A DNA stretch of 64,000 nucleotides from Fibrobacterota bacterium (GCA_023459055.1 JAEWVR010000015.1:212041-276040); one strand, 5' to 3'. Positions 18,404 through 28,548 are shown, counted from the first letter of the stretch. The notes: a model not told the origin generated them from the sequence alone. Translations and numbers: made by a program.

Positions 18404-20080
18404 ATGAATGCAAATCCATTAAGTGATATTTTAACAATACTAAATAAAAAAAATACATCTGATTTATGGGTAACTTGCAGTTATCTTTCATGTATTTCAG
18501 TTTTTGATAATACATATGGCAATGGAATGTGTGCTCTTTTTCCTGCTTTGAATTTTGACAAAGTAAATTCTTTATGTAAACTAATATTAAAAGCTAATTC
18601 AAGAGATTACAAAGTACATAAATTATCTGGCTCTGAATTCTTAACTATATCAAGCCTTCTACTTGACATTAAAACAAAAGACTCAATTCCATTAATCACA
18701 AATTCTGATTTTGTTTTTCAAGATTTCATTTTCAAAATAGCAAACTCACAATTTCGCTTTCAACAAACTGAAATCGAGCGTACATTGGGAAGAAACTATG
18801 CATTACTTGTACATTATGCTAAAGAAAGAGAAACTGATTTACGATCATTATTAAAAGATGGGTATATTGATATTGAGAATACCCTTCTTGAAAAAAACCA
18901 AATTAAACCAGAAGTATTCTTGTTTTTAGGTTATTTGTTTCTTGCTTTTTTCAAAAGAGAGTTCATTAAGTATAATTTCATTACAGATACTATTAAAAAT
19001 GAAATTTTAAAAATTACTGATGATAAAAGTAAAATCGACTTCTGTTATGAGTTAATTAGAAATATTATAGATAACATAAAACCAATTACAAACCTATTTG
19101 TTTTTCGAGTTGATCGTGAAGTCGCTCCGCACCCTATATTAAACAATTCTAACTTTATATCATTTCTGAATATTATAGCCAAATCGACAAAAGATTTACA
19201 GCAGATTATCGCTAAGGAAAAGGCTTTTCGAATAGGCAATATTTCAGAGCAAGTGTCTGCACTTGAAAGATTTCCTGTTGTTAAGTTAAATGAAAACGAA
19301 TTTGTTATTCCTGATATTCCAATTTATTTAGAATCATTCCCGTTAGTTTTACATTTTACATTACAAGATTATTTTCCACAGCCATCGAATAATTATAATA
19401 ATCAGATGGGATATCTTCAAGAATTTTATTTAGAAGACTTGTTTAAGAATTCATTAAATAAATTACCATTAATTCCTGAGACTACATATAAAATTGGGAA
19501 AGACAAATGGGAAGGACCTGATTTTACTATACAAGATAAGAATAAACGACTAATACTAATTGAATCAAAATCAAAAAGATTTTCTGCAAAAACAAGAGTT
19601 TTAATTGAAAAACAAGATCTTGAATATGACCTTGAACGAGTTTTTAAAGCTTTGAAAAAACTTCCTCAAAAACATAATCACATGTACGAAAATTTAATAG
19701 AATACTCTACACACCAACACATTTTTGATATATCAAAAAATATCCCTCCCCTTTTTGTAGTGTTAGTTTCAGGTGGTTTAGAGTTTTTGCCACAGATTAT
19801 CAATTCCTATATTCAAAGCAATCCTGAGCATTTTTTAAATAAGGAATTTAAGAGCCCTTACTGCATTATAGACATACAAGATTTTGAATATGCAGTAGAA
19901 GTTGCTTCACAAACAAACAATCTGTTGTCTGACTTGTTAGAAAATTATTGGTTATATGCAGAATCGTATTTTACATCAGATACCCCAGAATTTAATATCT
20001 ATAGTTATCAGATTGATTATGACAAGTGTTTTGCAGTAAAGTTTTTCAAAGATATGCAAAAAAAGTTAATGGGTTATTAA
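18404..20080 (+). CDS. Unknown protein with PD-(D/E)XK nuclease-like motif
   Basis: A 558-residue protein, counted from ATG 18404 (a TTG six codons upstream is possible; neither has a good ribosome site). I do not recognise the family. Near residues 370-390 it reads GPDFTIQDKNKRLILIESKS: an Asp followed 14 residues later by ExK on a hydrophobic strand, preceded by an acidic helix (LQEFYLEDLF). This is the usual layout of PD-(D/E)XK restriction-like nucleases. The gene is markedly AT-rich compared with the core genes and sits in a zone of repeats and pseudogenes, which suggests transfer and possibly defence. There is no membrane segment. Confidence 0.75.
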   Translation: MNANPLSDILTILNKKNTSDLWVTCSYLSCISVFDNTYGNGMCALFPALNFDKVNSLCKLILKANSRDYKVHKLSGSEFLTISSLLLDIKTKDSIPLITNSDFVFQDFIFKIANSQFRFQQTEIERTLGRNYALLVHYAKERETDLRSLLKDGYIDIENTLLEKNQIKPEVFLFLGYLFLAFFKREFIKYNFITDTIKNEILKITDDKSKIDFCYELIRNIIDNIKPITNLFVFRVDREVAPHPILNNSNFISFLNIIAKSTKDLQQIIAKEKAFRIGNISEQVSALERFPVVKLNENEFVIPDIPIYLESFPLVLHFTLQDYFPQPSNNYNNQMGYLQEFYLEDLFKNSLNKLPLIPETTYKIGKDKWEGPDFTIQDKNKRLILIESKSKRFSAKTRVLIEKQDLEYDLERVFKALKKLPQKHNHMYENLIEYSTHQHIFDISKNIPPLFVVLVSGGLEFLPQIINSYIQSNPEHFLNKEFKSPYCIIDIQDFEYAVEVASQTNNLLSDLLENYWLYAESYFTSDTPEFNIYSYQIDYDKCFAVKFFKDMQKKLMGY

Positions 20081-20317
20081 ATGAAGAAAAACCAAATCGC
20101 GCCCAAGGGAGAAAAGCAGACTAAGAACATCGACCAACAGGCAAACCACAAAAATTTACTCCACTATTGTTCCGTAAATCTTCGTGCAGTTTGCCAAATT
20201 GTTGCGGATGATAGCCACATGTTAATAAATAAAATAGGTACAAGTACATACCTTGACGATCCGGTGCTCCGTCCCCGCGAAATCACTGAGATTTTCAGAA
20301 AACAAAAAGGAAATACT

Positions 20318-21067
20318 ATGAATAATATTTATCATATTTTGAATGGTGATTCTTTAAGAGCGCAATTTCCGGAAGAACTAAAGGGTGAGATTCTTATAAC
20401 AAGAGAGTGCCTGATTGATGGAGATGTACAAGGAAGTCTGAACGATGATTTTTTTGAAACAAGAACAAAATTTATTCGTGATTGCTATGGTAACGATGGC
20501 GAAACATTCTATCGGCAAAATATTGTTACAGAATTTATAAAAATGCAAACGATACCGGACAATGCAGATGTCAATTTATGGTTTGAGGATGATCTGTTTT
20601 GTCAAATAAATTTGTGGTTTGTAACCAGTATTTTAAATGATAAACCACTTAATCGTACCTGTTACCTTATTCGTCCAAAACACGGTTCAGAGTATAGTTT
20701 TGGAGCAATGAATACGTCTGAGTTGCTATGTTCATATCAAAACAGAATACCAATTAACGCAAATGAATTAAATTTGTTCAGCGAGCTATGGAAATCATAC
20801 CAGCGTAATGATTGTGAACAGATGCTTAACATTGCAGGAAAACTGGATTCAAAATTCCCATTCCTGTTGCCTGCCGTACATGCACATATTGACAGAATAC
20901 CAACTGCCGGGAATCCCGGAAGAATCATTCAGACATTAGCAGCTATTATTAATGATTTGGGAACTACTGAATTTGTACCCATATTTAAAGAGTTCGAAAA
21001 ACGCGCGGGAATTTATGGTTTAGGCGATATGCAGGTGAGGAGTATTCTTGCTAAGATGGATAAATGA
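20318..21067 (+). CDS. DUF1835 domain protein
   Basis: A 249-residue protein. The ATG at 20318 is chosen because AAAGGA lies seven bases upstream and the conserved domain begins there: YHILNGDSLRAQFPEELKGE, then ILITRECLIDGDVQG, the typical DUF1835 opening. The frame is open back to 20081, but that extension has no ribosome site and unlike composition. The middle and C-terminal parts follow the helical pattern of this family. The biochemical role is unknown. It follows the nuclease-like gene on the same strand, but a shared job is not established. Confidence 0.8.
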   Translation: MNNIYHILNGDSLRAQFPEELKGEILITRECLIDGDVQGSLNDDFFETRTKFIRDCYGNDGETFYRQNIVTEFIKMQTIPDNADVNLWFEDDLFCQINLWFVTSILNDKPLNRTCYLIRPKHGSEYSFGAMNTSELLCSYQNRIPINANELNLFSELWKSYQRNDCEQMLNIAGKLDSKFPFLLPAVHAHIDRIPTAGNPGRIIQTLAAIINDLGTTEFVPIFKEFEKRAGIYGLGDMQVRSILAKMDK

Positions 21068-21733
21068 GGACGGCTGGGGCAATTTAAATATTTGACATTT
21101 AAAAAAAATGTAATAACATCCATTCACTGCTGGAAGACCACCCCGCCCTGGCGGGCACCCCTCCAAAGAGGGGAATTTATTATTTATTATTTTTTTTAGA
21201 ACAACCTTTAAACAATAGTTGGAAGAATTTAGAAAACGTTTAATTGAGAAGGATGGTATGGTAACCAAAACACCATTCATTGACTATTATGCATGGTACC
21301 ACAAATGCACGCGTACATATAACAACTTGTCCATTCCATGTCAAAAACACATAATTTCCTTGTATACCCAAATATTCTAAATTATCTTAAAAATATGTTT
21401 CTTGAACTATTTACTTTACATGTTTGAAAAACTTTAACTATTAGTAAAGATTTGGCTTTCGAAGATTTATTTATAAAAGTTGTTTCTGAAGTACGACAAT
21501 AAAAGTGATTATTCTGTCAAGTATAATGCTATCAGGTATATAAATTATCCTTCAGGAATTATTGTTTTTGATGTAGGGTTGATTAGACAAATTTGTTTTG
21601 AAATTATCGTCTCTGTCTAACATTACTTTTGGGGACTATTTGATAATTCATATGATTTAAGGATTTTTTCAATTTATGTGTACAGTTCTTCAAACACTGT
21701 CACGCCACTCTTATACCAGTAAAGAAGGTTTAT
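21068..21733. other. Intergenic region with two-hairpin repeat element
   Basis: No gene is visible in this 666-bp AT-rich gap. At 21142-21173 two adjacent GC hairpins (CCCGC..GCGGG and CCCCTC..GAGGGG) form an element of the kind seen as intergenic repeats in FCB-group genomes. It is followed by T-rich sequence, so it may also end transcription of the DUF1835 gene. The remainder holds the promoter for the next gene. Confidence 0.45.
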
Positions 21734-22558
21734 ATGAATGATGAATTTAATGAAATCACACAAGGTTTAAAAAAAATTCCTAAAATCTATGTTTTTGTCG
21801 GCATAGCAATTGTTGCCGTGCTTGTTTTTCGTCCATGGGTCCAGGTCGGCCCCGGAACTCGCGGAGTAGTTCTGAATTTTGGCGCAGTTCAAAAAAGTGT
21901 ATTGGATGAAGGTCTTCATTTTCTGATACCAGTGATGCAGAAGGCTGCAATTGTAAATGTACAGATTCAAAAAGCAACAACCGAAACAGTTGCTGCATCG
22001 TCTGATCTTCAGGATGTGACATCAACCCTTGCACTCAACTATCATGTTCTTCCTGATATGGCAAACGTCGTTTATCAAACCATTGGTATTGAATTCAAGG
22101 ATCGCGTTATTGACCCTGCAATTCTTGAAGTTGTAAAGGCTGTAAGCGCCCGTTATACTGCAGAGGAATTGATCACAAAGCGTCCGCTTGTAAGTGAAGA
22201 GATGCGACAAGCATTAACCGAACGCTTGAAAATTCACAATATTGTTGTTGATGCCTTCTCTATTGTGGCTTTTAGTTTTTCAAAGGTATTCACCGAAGCA
22301 ATTGAATCAAAGCAGACTGCAGAACAACTGGCACTTAAGGCAAAACGAGATCTGGACAGAATATCGGTTGAAGCAGAGCAAACAATTACAGCTGCAAAGG
22401 CGGAGGCTGAAGCACTTCGGCTTCAAAAGGCCAACATTTCAGGAGACTTGATTGAGTTGAGAAGAATCGAAGCAAATTTGAAAGCCATTGAGAAATGGAA
22501 TGGCGTTCTTCCTCAGGTCACTGGTAATGGTGGAGTGCCTCTTATCGGACTCAAATAA
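21734..22558 (+). CDS. Prohibitin-like SPFH domain protein
   Basis: A 274-residue member of the SPFH/prohibitin family. Residues 19-34 are a membrane anchor (YVFVGIAIVAVLVFRPW). The SPFH domain follows (VGPGTRGVVLNFGAVQ, LDEGLHFLIPV, SAVSARYTAEELITKR) and the C-terminus is a charged coiled coil. Prohibitins form ring- or lattice-like assemblies that organise membranes and control proteases such as FtsH. The ATG has a weak AGAAGG site. It stands alone between repeat-rich gaps. Confidence 0.9.
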   Translation: MNDEFNEITQGLKKIPKIYVFVGIAIVAVLVFRPWVQVGPGTRGVVLNFGAVQKSVLDEGLHFLIPVMQKAAIVNVQIQKATTETVAASSDLQDVTSTLALNYHVLPDMANVVYQTIGIEFKDRVIDPAILEVVKAVSARYTAEELITKRPLVSEEMRQALTERLKIHNIVVDAFSIVAFSFSKVFTEAIESKQTAEQLALKAKRDLDRISVEAEQTITAAKAEAEALRLQKANISGDLIELRRIEANLKAIEKWNGVLPQVTGNGGVPLIGLK

Positions 22559-22879
22559 CAGTGAGAAATAGAGCTTGTCAAAGAATGACCTGCAATCCAG
22601 TTTCGTTGTGGTTTGCGGGTTATTACTAAAAATGGCAAGCAGTAATTGACAAGTAAAGAGTGCATAGCTATAAGGAAAATAAAAACGAGTAATCATCCTC
22701 CCTTCTCCAACAGGAGATGGGCAACAGGCGAGGCGATCGGATAAACTATGGGTCAGACAACATTCGTTAACAGCAGGGGAATCGCGCACAAAGGCAGCGG
22801 CGACATGAAGCAGGTTATTTTAATAAATATTTTTTTACATTTTTTGAAACAGTTGATAAATAATCTGAAAAACCGTCAG
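22559..22879. other. Intergenic region with small hairpin element
   Basis: Near 22683-22709 the sequence CCCTTCTCC..GGAGATGGG forms a hairpin of the type seen as intergenic repeats. No gene is supported. Confidence 0.35.
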
Positions 22880-23067
22880 TCGGGACAACACACTTTTCCA
22901 ATCTAACCTTACCGCTATCGCGAAATAAGGGGCGTGTCACCCCCTTGTAAACCCCCGACCAATCTTTCTTGCTGGCCCAAGAAAGACTGGACAAAGAACG
23001 GCCTTTTTCATACCAATTATGCCTATCATAGAAACGCGCTTTCAAAACTCGCTTATCGTACACAAGG
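22880..23067. repeat. Dispersed repeat, copy 2, with foldback
   Basis: Imperfect second copy of the 17590-17775 element in the same orientation. The hairpin is conserved: CCAATCTTTCTT at 22958-22969 pairs with 22978-22989 with one mismatch. The end abuts the stop codon of the dienelactone hydrolase gene (minus strand), so it could act as its transcript end. Confidence 0.75.
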
Positions 23068-23069
23068 TG

Positions 23070-23888
23070 CTATTTCAATATCTCACGAAGAAATGCCAAA
23101 TTTGTCGGCCAGGCTTTCTCTGTAGCTTTGAGATTAGCACCCTCCTGTCCTGACTGATTTTTGAGAAATGCATGACTCGCGCCATCATATACGTGGACAT
23201 CATAGCGTTTGTTCAAACGCTTCATCTCGGTTTCGGTTGCTGCGATACCAATATTTATCCTGTTATCTGCGCCGCCGTAAAGACCAAGGATCGGTGCTTT
23301 GATAGTAGAAAGCTTTTCAATGGCTGGTGCAGCACCATAGTATACAACCGATGCTGCTACTTTTGAGCTGCGAGTTGCATGATTAAACGTTGCTCCACCT
23401 CCCCAGCAGAAGCCAACGACGGCATATTTGCCCATTGACCGTTTCTGGTTGGTAGCCCATGTTGCGGCAGCTTCAATTCTACGGGAAACATCATCAAGTG
23501 ACAGCGACGAATTGATTCCACGCCTTTGATCCTCTGGTATCATCCTGGTTCCTCCCTTTCCATCAGAAGCCTTTCCAGTAAGAAAATCGGGGGCAACTGC
23601 GATAAACCCTTCATCAGCAAATTTAACAGTCACGGAACGTGCCCAGTCGGTTAGTCCGAATATTTCATGGACGACAATAACCACAGGGGCTTTTGCGTTG
23701 CCTTTGGGCATCACTACCCAGGCATCAAGCATATCATTCTCTCCTGCGTCAATCGTAACCCAGGTCCCTTTCAGTGGTGAAGAGTCCATGTAGGCAACTG
23801 CTTGTGAGTCGGAAACAGGGAGTGATTCCATTCCTGATACACTTAGAAAACACAACGCAACCAGCAATGTGAAAATGGTTCTTTTCAT
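23070..23888 (-). CDS. Secreted dienelactone hydrolase family protein
   Basis: A 272-residue alpha/beta hydrolase. The ATG at 23888 is taken since GGAGGC precedes it and a signal peptide begins there (MKRTIFTLLVALCFLSVSG); the frame extends 52 codons further without support. The triad of the dienelactone hydrolase family is present: nucleophile Cys161 in GFCWGG, Asp208 in GGADNR and His239 in GASHAF. Enzymes of this family hydrolyse lactones or esters; the natural substrate is unknown. Export suggests an extracellular ester or lactone. It is monocistronic. Confidence 0.9.
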   Translation of the reverse strand: MKRTIFTLLVALCFLSVSGMESLPVSDSQAVAYMDSSPLKGTWVTIDAGENDMLDAWVVMPKGNAKAPVVIVVHEIFGLTDWARSVTVKFADEGFIAVAPDFLTGKASDGKGGTRMIPEDQRRGINSSLSLDDVSRRIEAAATWATNQKRSMGKYAVVGFCWGGGATFNHATRSSKVAASVVYYGAAPAIEKLSTIKAPILGLYGGADNRINIGIAATETEMKRLNKRYDVHVYDGASHAFLKNQSGQEGANLKATEKAWPTNLAFLREILK

Positions 23889-24091
23889 GATACGCCTCCA
23901 GTGTGATGCAACGAAGTTGGCTTCGGTAGATATACAAATTTTCTCCGAAATGGGAATACGGAAACGAAGGATAAAAAATTGATGGTTTTTAACGAATATA
24001 GTTGTTACATCAGCAAGCCAAAATGCCTGCCGCAGGTGCAACACATAGAAGGTTGAATGTCAATAGGACCGCATATCACTACGTTTCATCT

Positions 24092-24280
24092 CCGCAGTGT
24101 GTTCCATTGCATGATAAAAAGGGGAGTGTTATTGCGAATATTTCCACGTTTGGTCTTGAACCCGGGTATGCCTTGACTGATAATTTTAATGTCTTTGCAA
24201 ATGGATCTGTTGCAGGAGCACCGCAGCTTTTAAATGATGGGGGAAAGGAAAATAGTGGTCATAAATCAGGCTTGTTCAGG
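24092..24280 (+). pseudogene. Outer-membrane beta-barrel gene fragment
   Basis: In frame with ATG 24002 but protein-like only over about 60 residues: QCVPLHDKKGSVIANISTFG, LEPGYALTDNFNVFANGSVA. This matches the amino end of a family of FCB-group surface barrels, whose lipidated Cys is followed by xVPLxxxKG and then YALTDNxxVxANGSxA. No signal peptide lies ahead and the barrel is missing after about 24280, where the sequence runs into the convergent CorC gene. It is therefore a truncated relic. Confidence 0.5.
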
Positions 24281-24313
24281 CAGTATACCCTTGATGCCCC
24301 TGATGCATTGCAC

Positions 24314-25615
24314 TTAAAATGTTTCCTCACCATTATTCTCATTATGATCAATCAGTTCAACTTTGACCTTCTCAATTCTCTGGTTGTCCATTTTAAGTAC
24401 GGTTAATCGCAATCCCTCATACTCAAAGTTGCATCCTTCAGCAGGCATATCACCATATTCGTGATAAATCAGTCCGCCAAGGGTGGTATACTCTACATCC
24501 TCTGTGTCAAGAGATGTTCCAAGTTCTTCGTTCAGATCCTGAAGATCTATGTGTGGATCGGCAATATAGACATTTTCTGAGATCTGAACTATTTCAAGCT
24601 CCTCTTCATCATATTCATCCTGAATATCACCAACAATCTCTTCAAGTATATCTTCCATGGTAACAAGACCGGCTGTTCCACCGTATTCGTCAACAACAAC
24701 TGCCATATGAAGATGTTTCTGTTTAAATTCACGCATAAGATCGTTTACCGGTTTACCAACAGGAACAAAATGTGCGCGCTTGATCAGCGTTTGCATATGC
24801 CACGTTGATGGATCATTTTCTGCAAGCCAGCTTAATATATCCTTTGCGTAAAGTACTCCCGTGATTGAATCTATGGTTTCAACATAAACCGGGAATCGCG
24901 AATGGCCTTCATCCCGAATAATCGCAAGTACTTCAGGAAGCGTTGCCTTATCAGATAATCCGATTATATCAATACGGGGAACCATGATCTCTTCTGCTGT
25001 TGTATCGCCAAGATCAAAAATACTCTGAATCATCTCCTTTTCCTCATCGTCAAGAGCCTCATTATCGCCCTCTTCAGTTATTCTGGCCTTGTCTTCATCA
25101 GAAAGGAATGCAAGCTTCCTGTCATATTTAAACAGGCCAAGAAGCCACTGCTGTAGTAAAGAGAACAGGGATGCAAAAGGAAGAAACATCCAGTTGAAAA
25201 TTCTATATCCAATGTAAATAACAGAAAAATAATTGCGGTAAAAACGTAAAGCTATCGCCCGGGGAAGTACATACGCAAACAACTGAAGCATTATGATACT
25301 GAATGCGAGCGGAAACAGTATCGTTTGATAAAATGGTAATTGTGGAAACAATTTTGTACAGAGACTGTATGAAAGAATCGCAAATAGTGTATTTGCAAAT
25401 GTCCGGCCAAAGGCCACAGTGCTGTTAAGAATAATCCAGTTTCCAAGAATTGACTCTACCTTTGATGAATAATACCGGAGCAGGTCGTCATCAGTCGAGA
25501 TTGTACTCTGGTTTATTGAATTGAAGACAATTTTTACTGATGCAAAGAGTGCAGACAACAGAAACGAGAAAATAAGTCCTGCGATATACAACGATATCGA
25601 CGGGTCACTATCCAA
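24314..25615 (-). CDS. CorC/HlyC family protein (CNNM, CBS pair, transporter-associated domain)
   Basis: A 433-residue membrane protein. The start is TTG at 25613-25615, chosen because a perfect AAGGAGG lies six bases upstream. Residues ~5-170 form a CNNM-type membrane domain with several hydrophobic helices, ~190-320 a pair of CBS domains (MVPRIDIIGLSDKATLPEVL ... VVVDEYGGTAGLVTMEDILEEIVGDI) and the end is a CorC_HlyC domain (EYTTLGGLIYHEYGDMPAEG). The family handles magnesium or cobalt efflux; the hemolysin label is historical. It lies upstream of nothing obvious and is next to ybeY, a common pairing. Confidence 0.9.
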   Translation of the reverse strand: MDSDPSISLYIAGLIFSFLLSALFASVKIVFNSINQSTISTDDDLLRYYSSKVESILGNWIILNSTVAFGRTFANTLFAILSYSLCTKLFPQLPFYQTILFPLAFSIIMLQLFAYVLPRAIALRFYRNYFSVIYIGYRIFNWMFLPFASLFSLLQQWLLGLFKYDRKLAFLSDEDKARITEEGDNEALDDEEKEMIQSIFDLGDTTAEEIMVPRIDIIGLSDKATLPEVLAIIRDEGHSRFPVYVETIDSITGVLYAKDILSWLAENDPSTWHMQTLIKRAHFVPVGKPVNDLMREFKQKHLHMAVVVDEYGGTAGLVTMEDILEEIVGDIQDEYDEEELEIVQISENVYIADPHIDLQDLNEELGTSLDTEDVEYTTLGGLIYHEYGDMPAEGCNFEYEGLRLTVLKMDNQRIEKVKVELIDHNENNGEETF

Positions 25616-25811
25616 AAAATCCTCCTTAGATATAAAAATCAAAAAGTTAAATCTAAACAATCGTGTCTAAATCAACTCATTTTTCGTTGCGTGTCGAATA
25701 AAAATTCAGGGAAAAACGCATACAGAATACAATAATATACATTTTCCCAGCACCTTATCAAAGCGGAAATACATCACATCATATCGATTTGCATCTGTCA
25801 GGATAGGTCAA

Positions 25812-26237
25812 TTAATCCTCTACATTGAAATACTGCTTTTCCTTTGCTTCCATAATAATTCTGTCCTTTTCTTTAATGTGGTCATATCCCAGCAGATGAA
25901 TCATTCCATGTACAAAGAGACGCATCACCTCATCATCATACAACAAACCAAACCGTCGTGCCTGTACTTTTGCCCGCTGAAGTGAAATGTAGATCTCACC
26001 AAGAAAATCATCATCATCAAAACAAAACGAGAGTACATCGGTTGCTTTCTCTTTTTTACGGTAGGTTGTATTTAATTTTTTAATCATGTAGTCTGAACAT
26101 AAGACAACGGAGACTGTGCGTCCGGTTGGAATATTCTCTTTTTTGAGAATTTTTTTACCCATTTTTTGAAGTGCAACTGCAGGTGATGGCAAAGACTCAT
26201 ACTGGTGATGAATCATGATCTGAGATTGTACAGGCAT
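25812..26237 (-). CDS. ybeY: Endoribonuclease YbeY
   Basis: A 141-residue zinc endoribonuclease needed for 16S rRNA 3' processing and ribosome quality control. The metal site HGMIHLLGYDH is intact with His110, His114 and His120, and the upstream block KEKATDVLSFCFDDDDFLGE matches the family's TDVLSFP motif, with Cys replacing the Pro region. AAGGAA precedes the ATG. It is followed on the same strand by the CorC-type gene after a 196-bp gap, an arrangement common in bacteria. Confidence 0.95.
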   Translation of the reverse strand: MPVQSQIMIHHQYESLPSPAVALQKMGKKILKKENIPTGRTVSVVLCSDYMIKKLNTTYRKKEKATDVLSFCFDDDDFLGEIYISLQRAKVQARRFGLLYDDEVMRLFVHGMIHLLGYDHIKEKDRIIMEAKEKQYFNVED

Positions 26238-26445
26238 AAATTGTTCCTTATGAAGTTGACTGGTTGGTTTCAGAGTGATAGAATCAATACAACTTTTTGA
26301 TTTTATGTGCGGTCAGCGTAATTTACCATGTTGAAGTACCTTTGATGCAGTACAAAAAAAGAGCTGGAAACGATACTGACTATTTTTCAAAATACTACTA
26401 CGTCAAAGGAATTTCAATCAGAAAAGTTATTTACCGGGGGAATTG

Positions 26446-28548
26446 ATGTCATTTGTTGTAAAGATTATTGTTTGTATATTGATTGTTTCGTTGACAAATG
26501 GCGTGTCGGCTCAGGAGACAGTCAATAAATGCAGTGTAAAAAGTCTGGTTGGTTCCGTTAAAATCCGGAGAGGGGCAACAGTCAATTGGTTTGATGCAAA
26601 ACCGGGAATGATTATCCGTGAGCGTGATGCTATCAGGACTTTTATTGAATCAGAAGCTGAACTGGAAACATCTGATGGTACCAATCTGAAAATTGGCGAA
26701 AACACAACCATTGAGATGAAACTGTTTTTTCAAAAGGGGGATCAGCAAAATACCAGAGTAAGGATCATGAATGGAACATTGATGACAAATGTGAAGAAAC
26801 TGGTTGGTGCAAAATCATCATTCGAATTTGAAACCCCGACCGCAACAGCAGCGATCAGAGGTACGATTGTGGGTCTGGATGTTACAAAAGATAAAACATT
26901 GGTAAAGGTGTATGAAGGAACGGTGACGGTGTCAAGTTCAGGGAGTAATGTTCCGCTGATTTTAAAGGAAAATCAGATGACATCGGTTGTAAAGGGGCAA
27001 AAAACGTTTCAAATAGAGATTATTGATAACGCCAGAGAACGGACCGGAAAGAATACTGTTGGTGATTCTGTAAAGACTGGGGTGGGAAAAGCAGACTCAT
27101 TGAATGCTCTTAAAAAAACGGATACGTTACTGAAAGATACATCAAACATACATCCTGATACGCTCATCAAAAAAGAAACCGGCAGTAATGTTCCTGTATC
27201 CGGGCTCAATCTGACAGTGTCTGCACCTGGTGATGATTTCACGACACAGAAACCATTTGTTGTTGTCAGTGGCCGGGTTACTGCTGGAGCTGATCTATTG
27301 ATAAATGGTGTGAAGCAGCAGATCGGTGCAGATGGAACTTTCAAAATTCAATTTGGCATAAAATCAGAACCGGGTGATCAGGTAATTGATATTGAGGCAC
27401 AACTGAATGGCATGTCGCAGAAGGTATCAAAAATTGTCAGATTTAAGCCTGCACTTATGCTCAATGTAACTGCACCGGTTGACAAACAAACAGTCACAAC
27501 TACAATCATACCGGTGAGTGGAAAAGTTACAGCGGGTGCAGTGGTATTGGTGAATGGAATGAAAGTGCTTGTAACACCAGATGGTTCATTTGGCGGATCG
27601 GTTGCAATACCAAACGAAAGCGGGGAAATTTCCGTAGAAATAAGTGCATCGCTTGATGGTGTGCACATGCAGGTTAACAGAGTCGTACTATACAAACCGG
27701 AATACCGGTTCACCCTGCTTGTACCGTCAGAGAAACAGGTGATTACCACGACACAGATCAGTATAAAAGGGGAAGTACAGCCATCTAATGCTGTTGTATC
27801 TGTAAATAATAAACAGCTTGCTGTTGCACAAAACGGATCATTTGGAGGGTTCATTCAGATTCCTGATGAAGAAGGGCCTGTGGTGCTTGAGTTTGAAATC
27901 AATGCATACGGTTTAACCCGGACCGAAAACAGAACTGTACTTTACAAGAGGCCACCTGATGTAATCGCTCCGGAAATACAGGGCATACTTCCTGACAGGC
28001 CATTGCAGGCGTCAATGAAGTTCACAGTTATTGATCGTACTCCGGATGAAGAGATCACATTTACATATGAAATAGATGGAGTGCGTAGTAGTGAAACCGG
28101 TGTACCAAATTCACAATTTACTGTACCAGTAGAAAACGGTACACATACATATGTTTTGTATGCCAGGGATAAAGCTGGAAATATGTCGTCAAAGCTTTCG
28201 AAAACCGTTACGTATCTGTCAACAAGTACCTGGAATATTACTCCGAGAAAACCATCCGGGGTTGAATATATTGACATTCCACCATCAGCTCCGGATTATA
28301 ACCACAAGCCACGTTATACAATAGAGGTATCAATTGAAAATTTACCTGATGATAATATGTCATTGATCAGGGATGTAACGATTTTGAACCTGACAACCGG
28401 TGTAGCGCTACAGATGCAAACCTTTACAAGCAATTATATTCAGCGTGATTTTGAACTGGTTCCACGAAAAGCAAATGTCTTCCAGATTGATGTGACAGAT
28501 ATCAATGGCATCCGGAAGACATCAAAGGTACAGGTTATTTTACGATAA
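26446..28548 (+). CDS. Secreted FecR domain protein with Ig-like repeats
   Basis: A 701-frame protein taken here from ATG 26446 (GGGGGAA site; a TTG one codon upstream is possible), giving 700 residues. Residues 1-22 are a signal peptide. About 30-165 is a FecR domain (GSVKIRRGATVNWFDAKPGM ... TSDGTNLKIGENT). Then come three repeats of about 90 residues, each with VTAGA or QPSNA, then VLVNGxxxxVxxDGSFGG, which look like Ig-like modules, and a fourth Ig-like domain near the end. Such proteins bind surface partners. The next gene encodes a beta-helix/barrel protein 48 bp downstream, so the two are likely co-transcribed. Confidence 0.85.
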   Translation: MSFVVKIIVCILIVSLTNGVSAQETVNKCSVKSLVGSVKIRRGATVNWFDAKPGMIIRERDAIRTFIESEAELETSDGTNLKIGENTTIEMKLFFQKGDQQNTRVRIMNGTLMTNVKKLVGAKSSFEFETPTATAAIRGTIVGLDVTKDKTLVKVYEGTVTVSSSGSNVPLILKENQMTSVVKGQKTFQIEIIDNARERTGKNTVGDSVKTGVGKADSLNALKKTDTLLKDTSNIHPDTLIKKETGSNVPVSGLNLTVSAPGDDFTTQKPFVVVSGRVTAGADLLINGVKQQIGADGTFKIQFGIKSEPGDQVIDIEAQLNGMSQKVSKIVRFKPALMLNVTAPVDKQTVTTTIIPVSGKVTAGAVVLVNGMKVLVTPDGSFGGSVAIPNESGEISVEISASLDGVHMQVNRVVLYKPEYRFTLLVPSEKQVITTTQISIKGEVQPSNAVVSVNNKQLAVAQNGSFGGFIQIPDEEGPVVLEFEINAYGLTRTENRTVLYKRPPDVIAPEIQGILPDRPLQASMKFTVIDRTPDEEITFTYEIDGVRSSETGVPNSQFTVPVENGTHTYVLYARDKAGNMSSKLSKTVTYLSTSTWNITPRKPSGVEYIDIPPSAPDYNHKPRYTIEVSIENLPDDNMSLIRDVTILNLTTGVALQMQTFTSNYIQRDFELVPRKANVFQIDVTDINGIRKTSKVQVILR

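Noticed and set aside
20081..20317. N-terminal extension of the DUF1835 protein
   Set aside because: It begins at the previous stop without a ribosome site, and the DUF1835 domain starts exactly at ATG 20318 behind AAAGGA.
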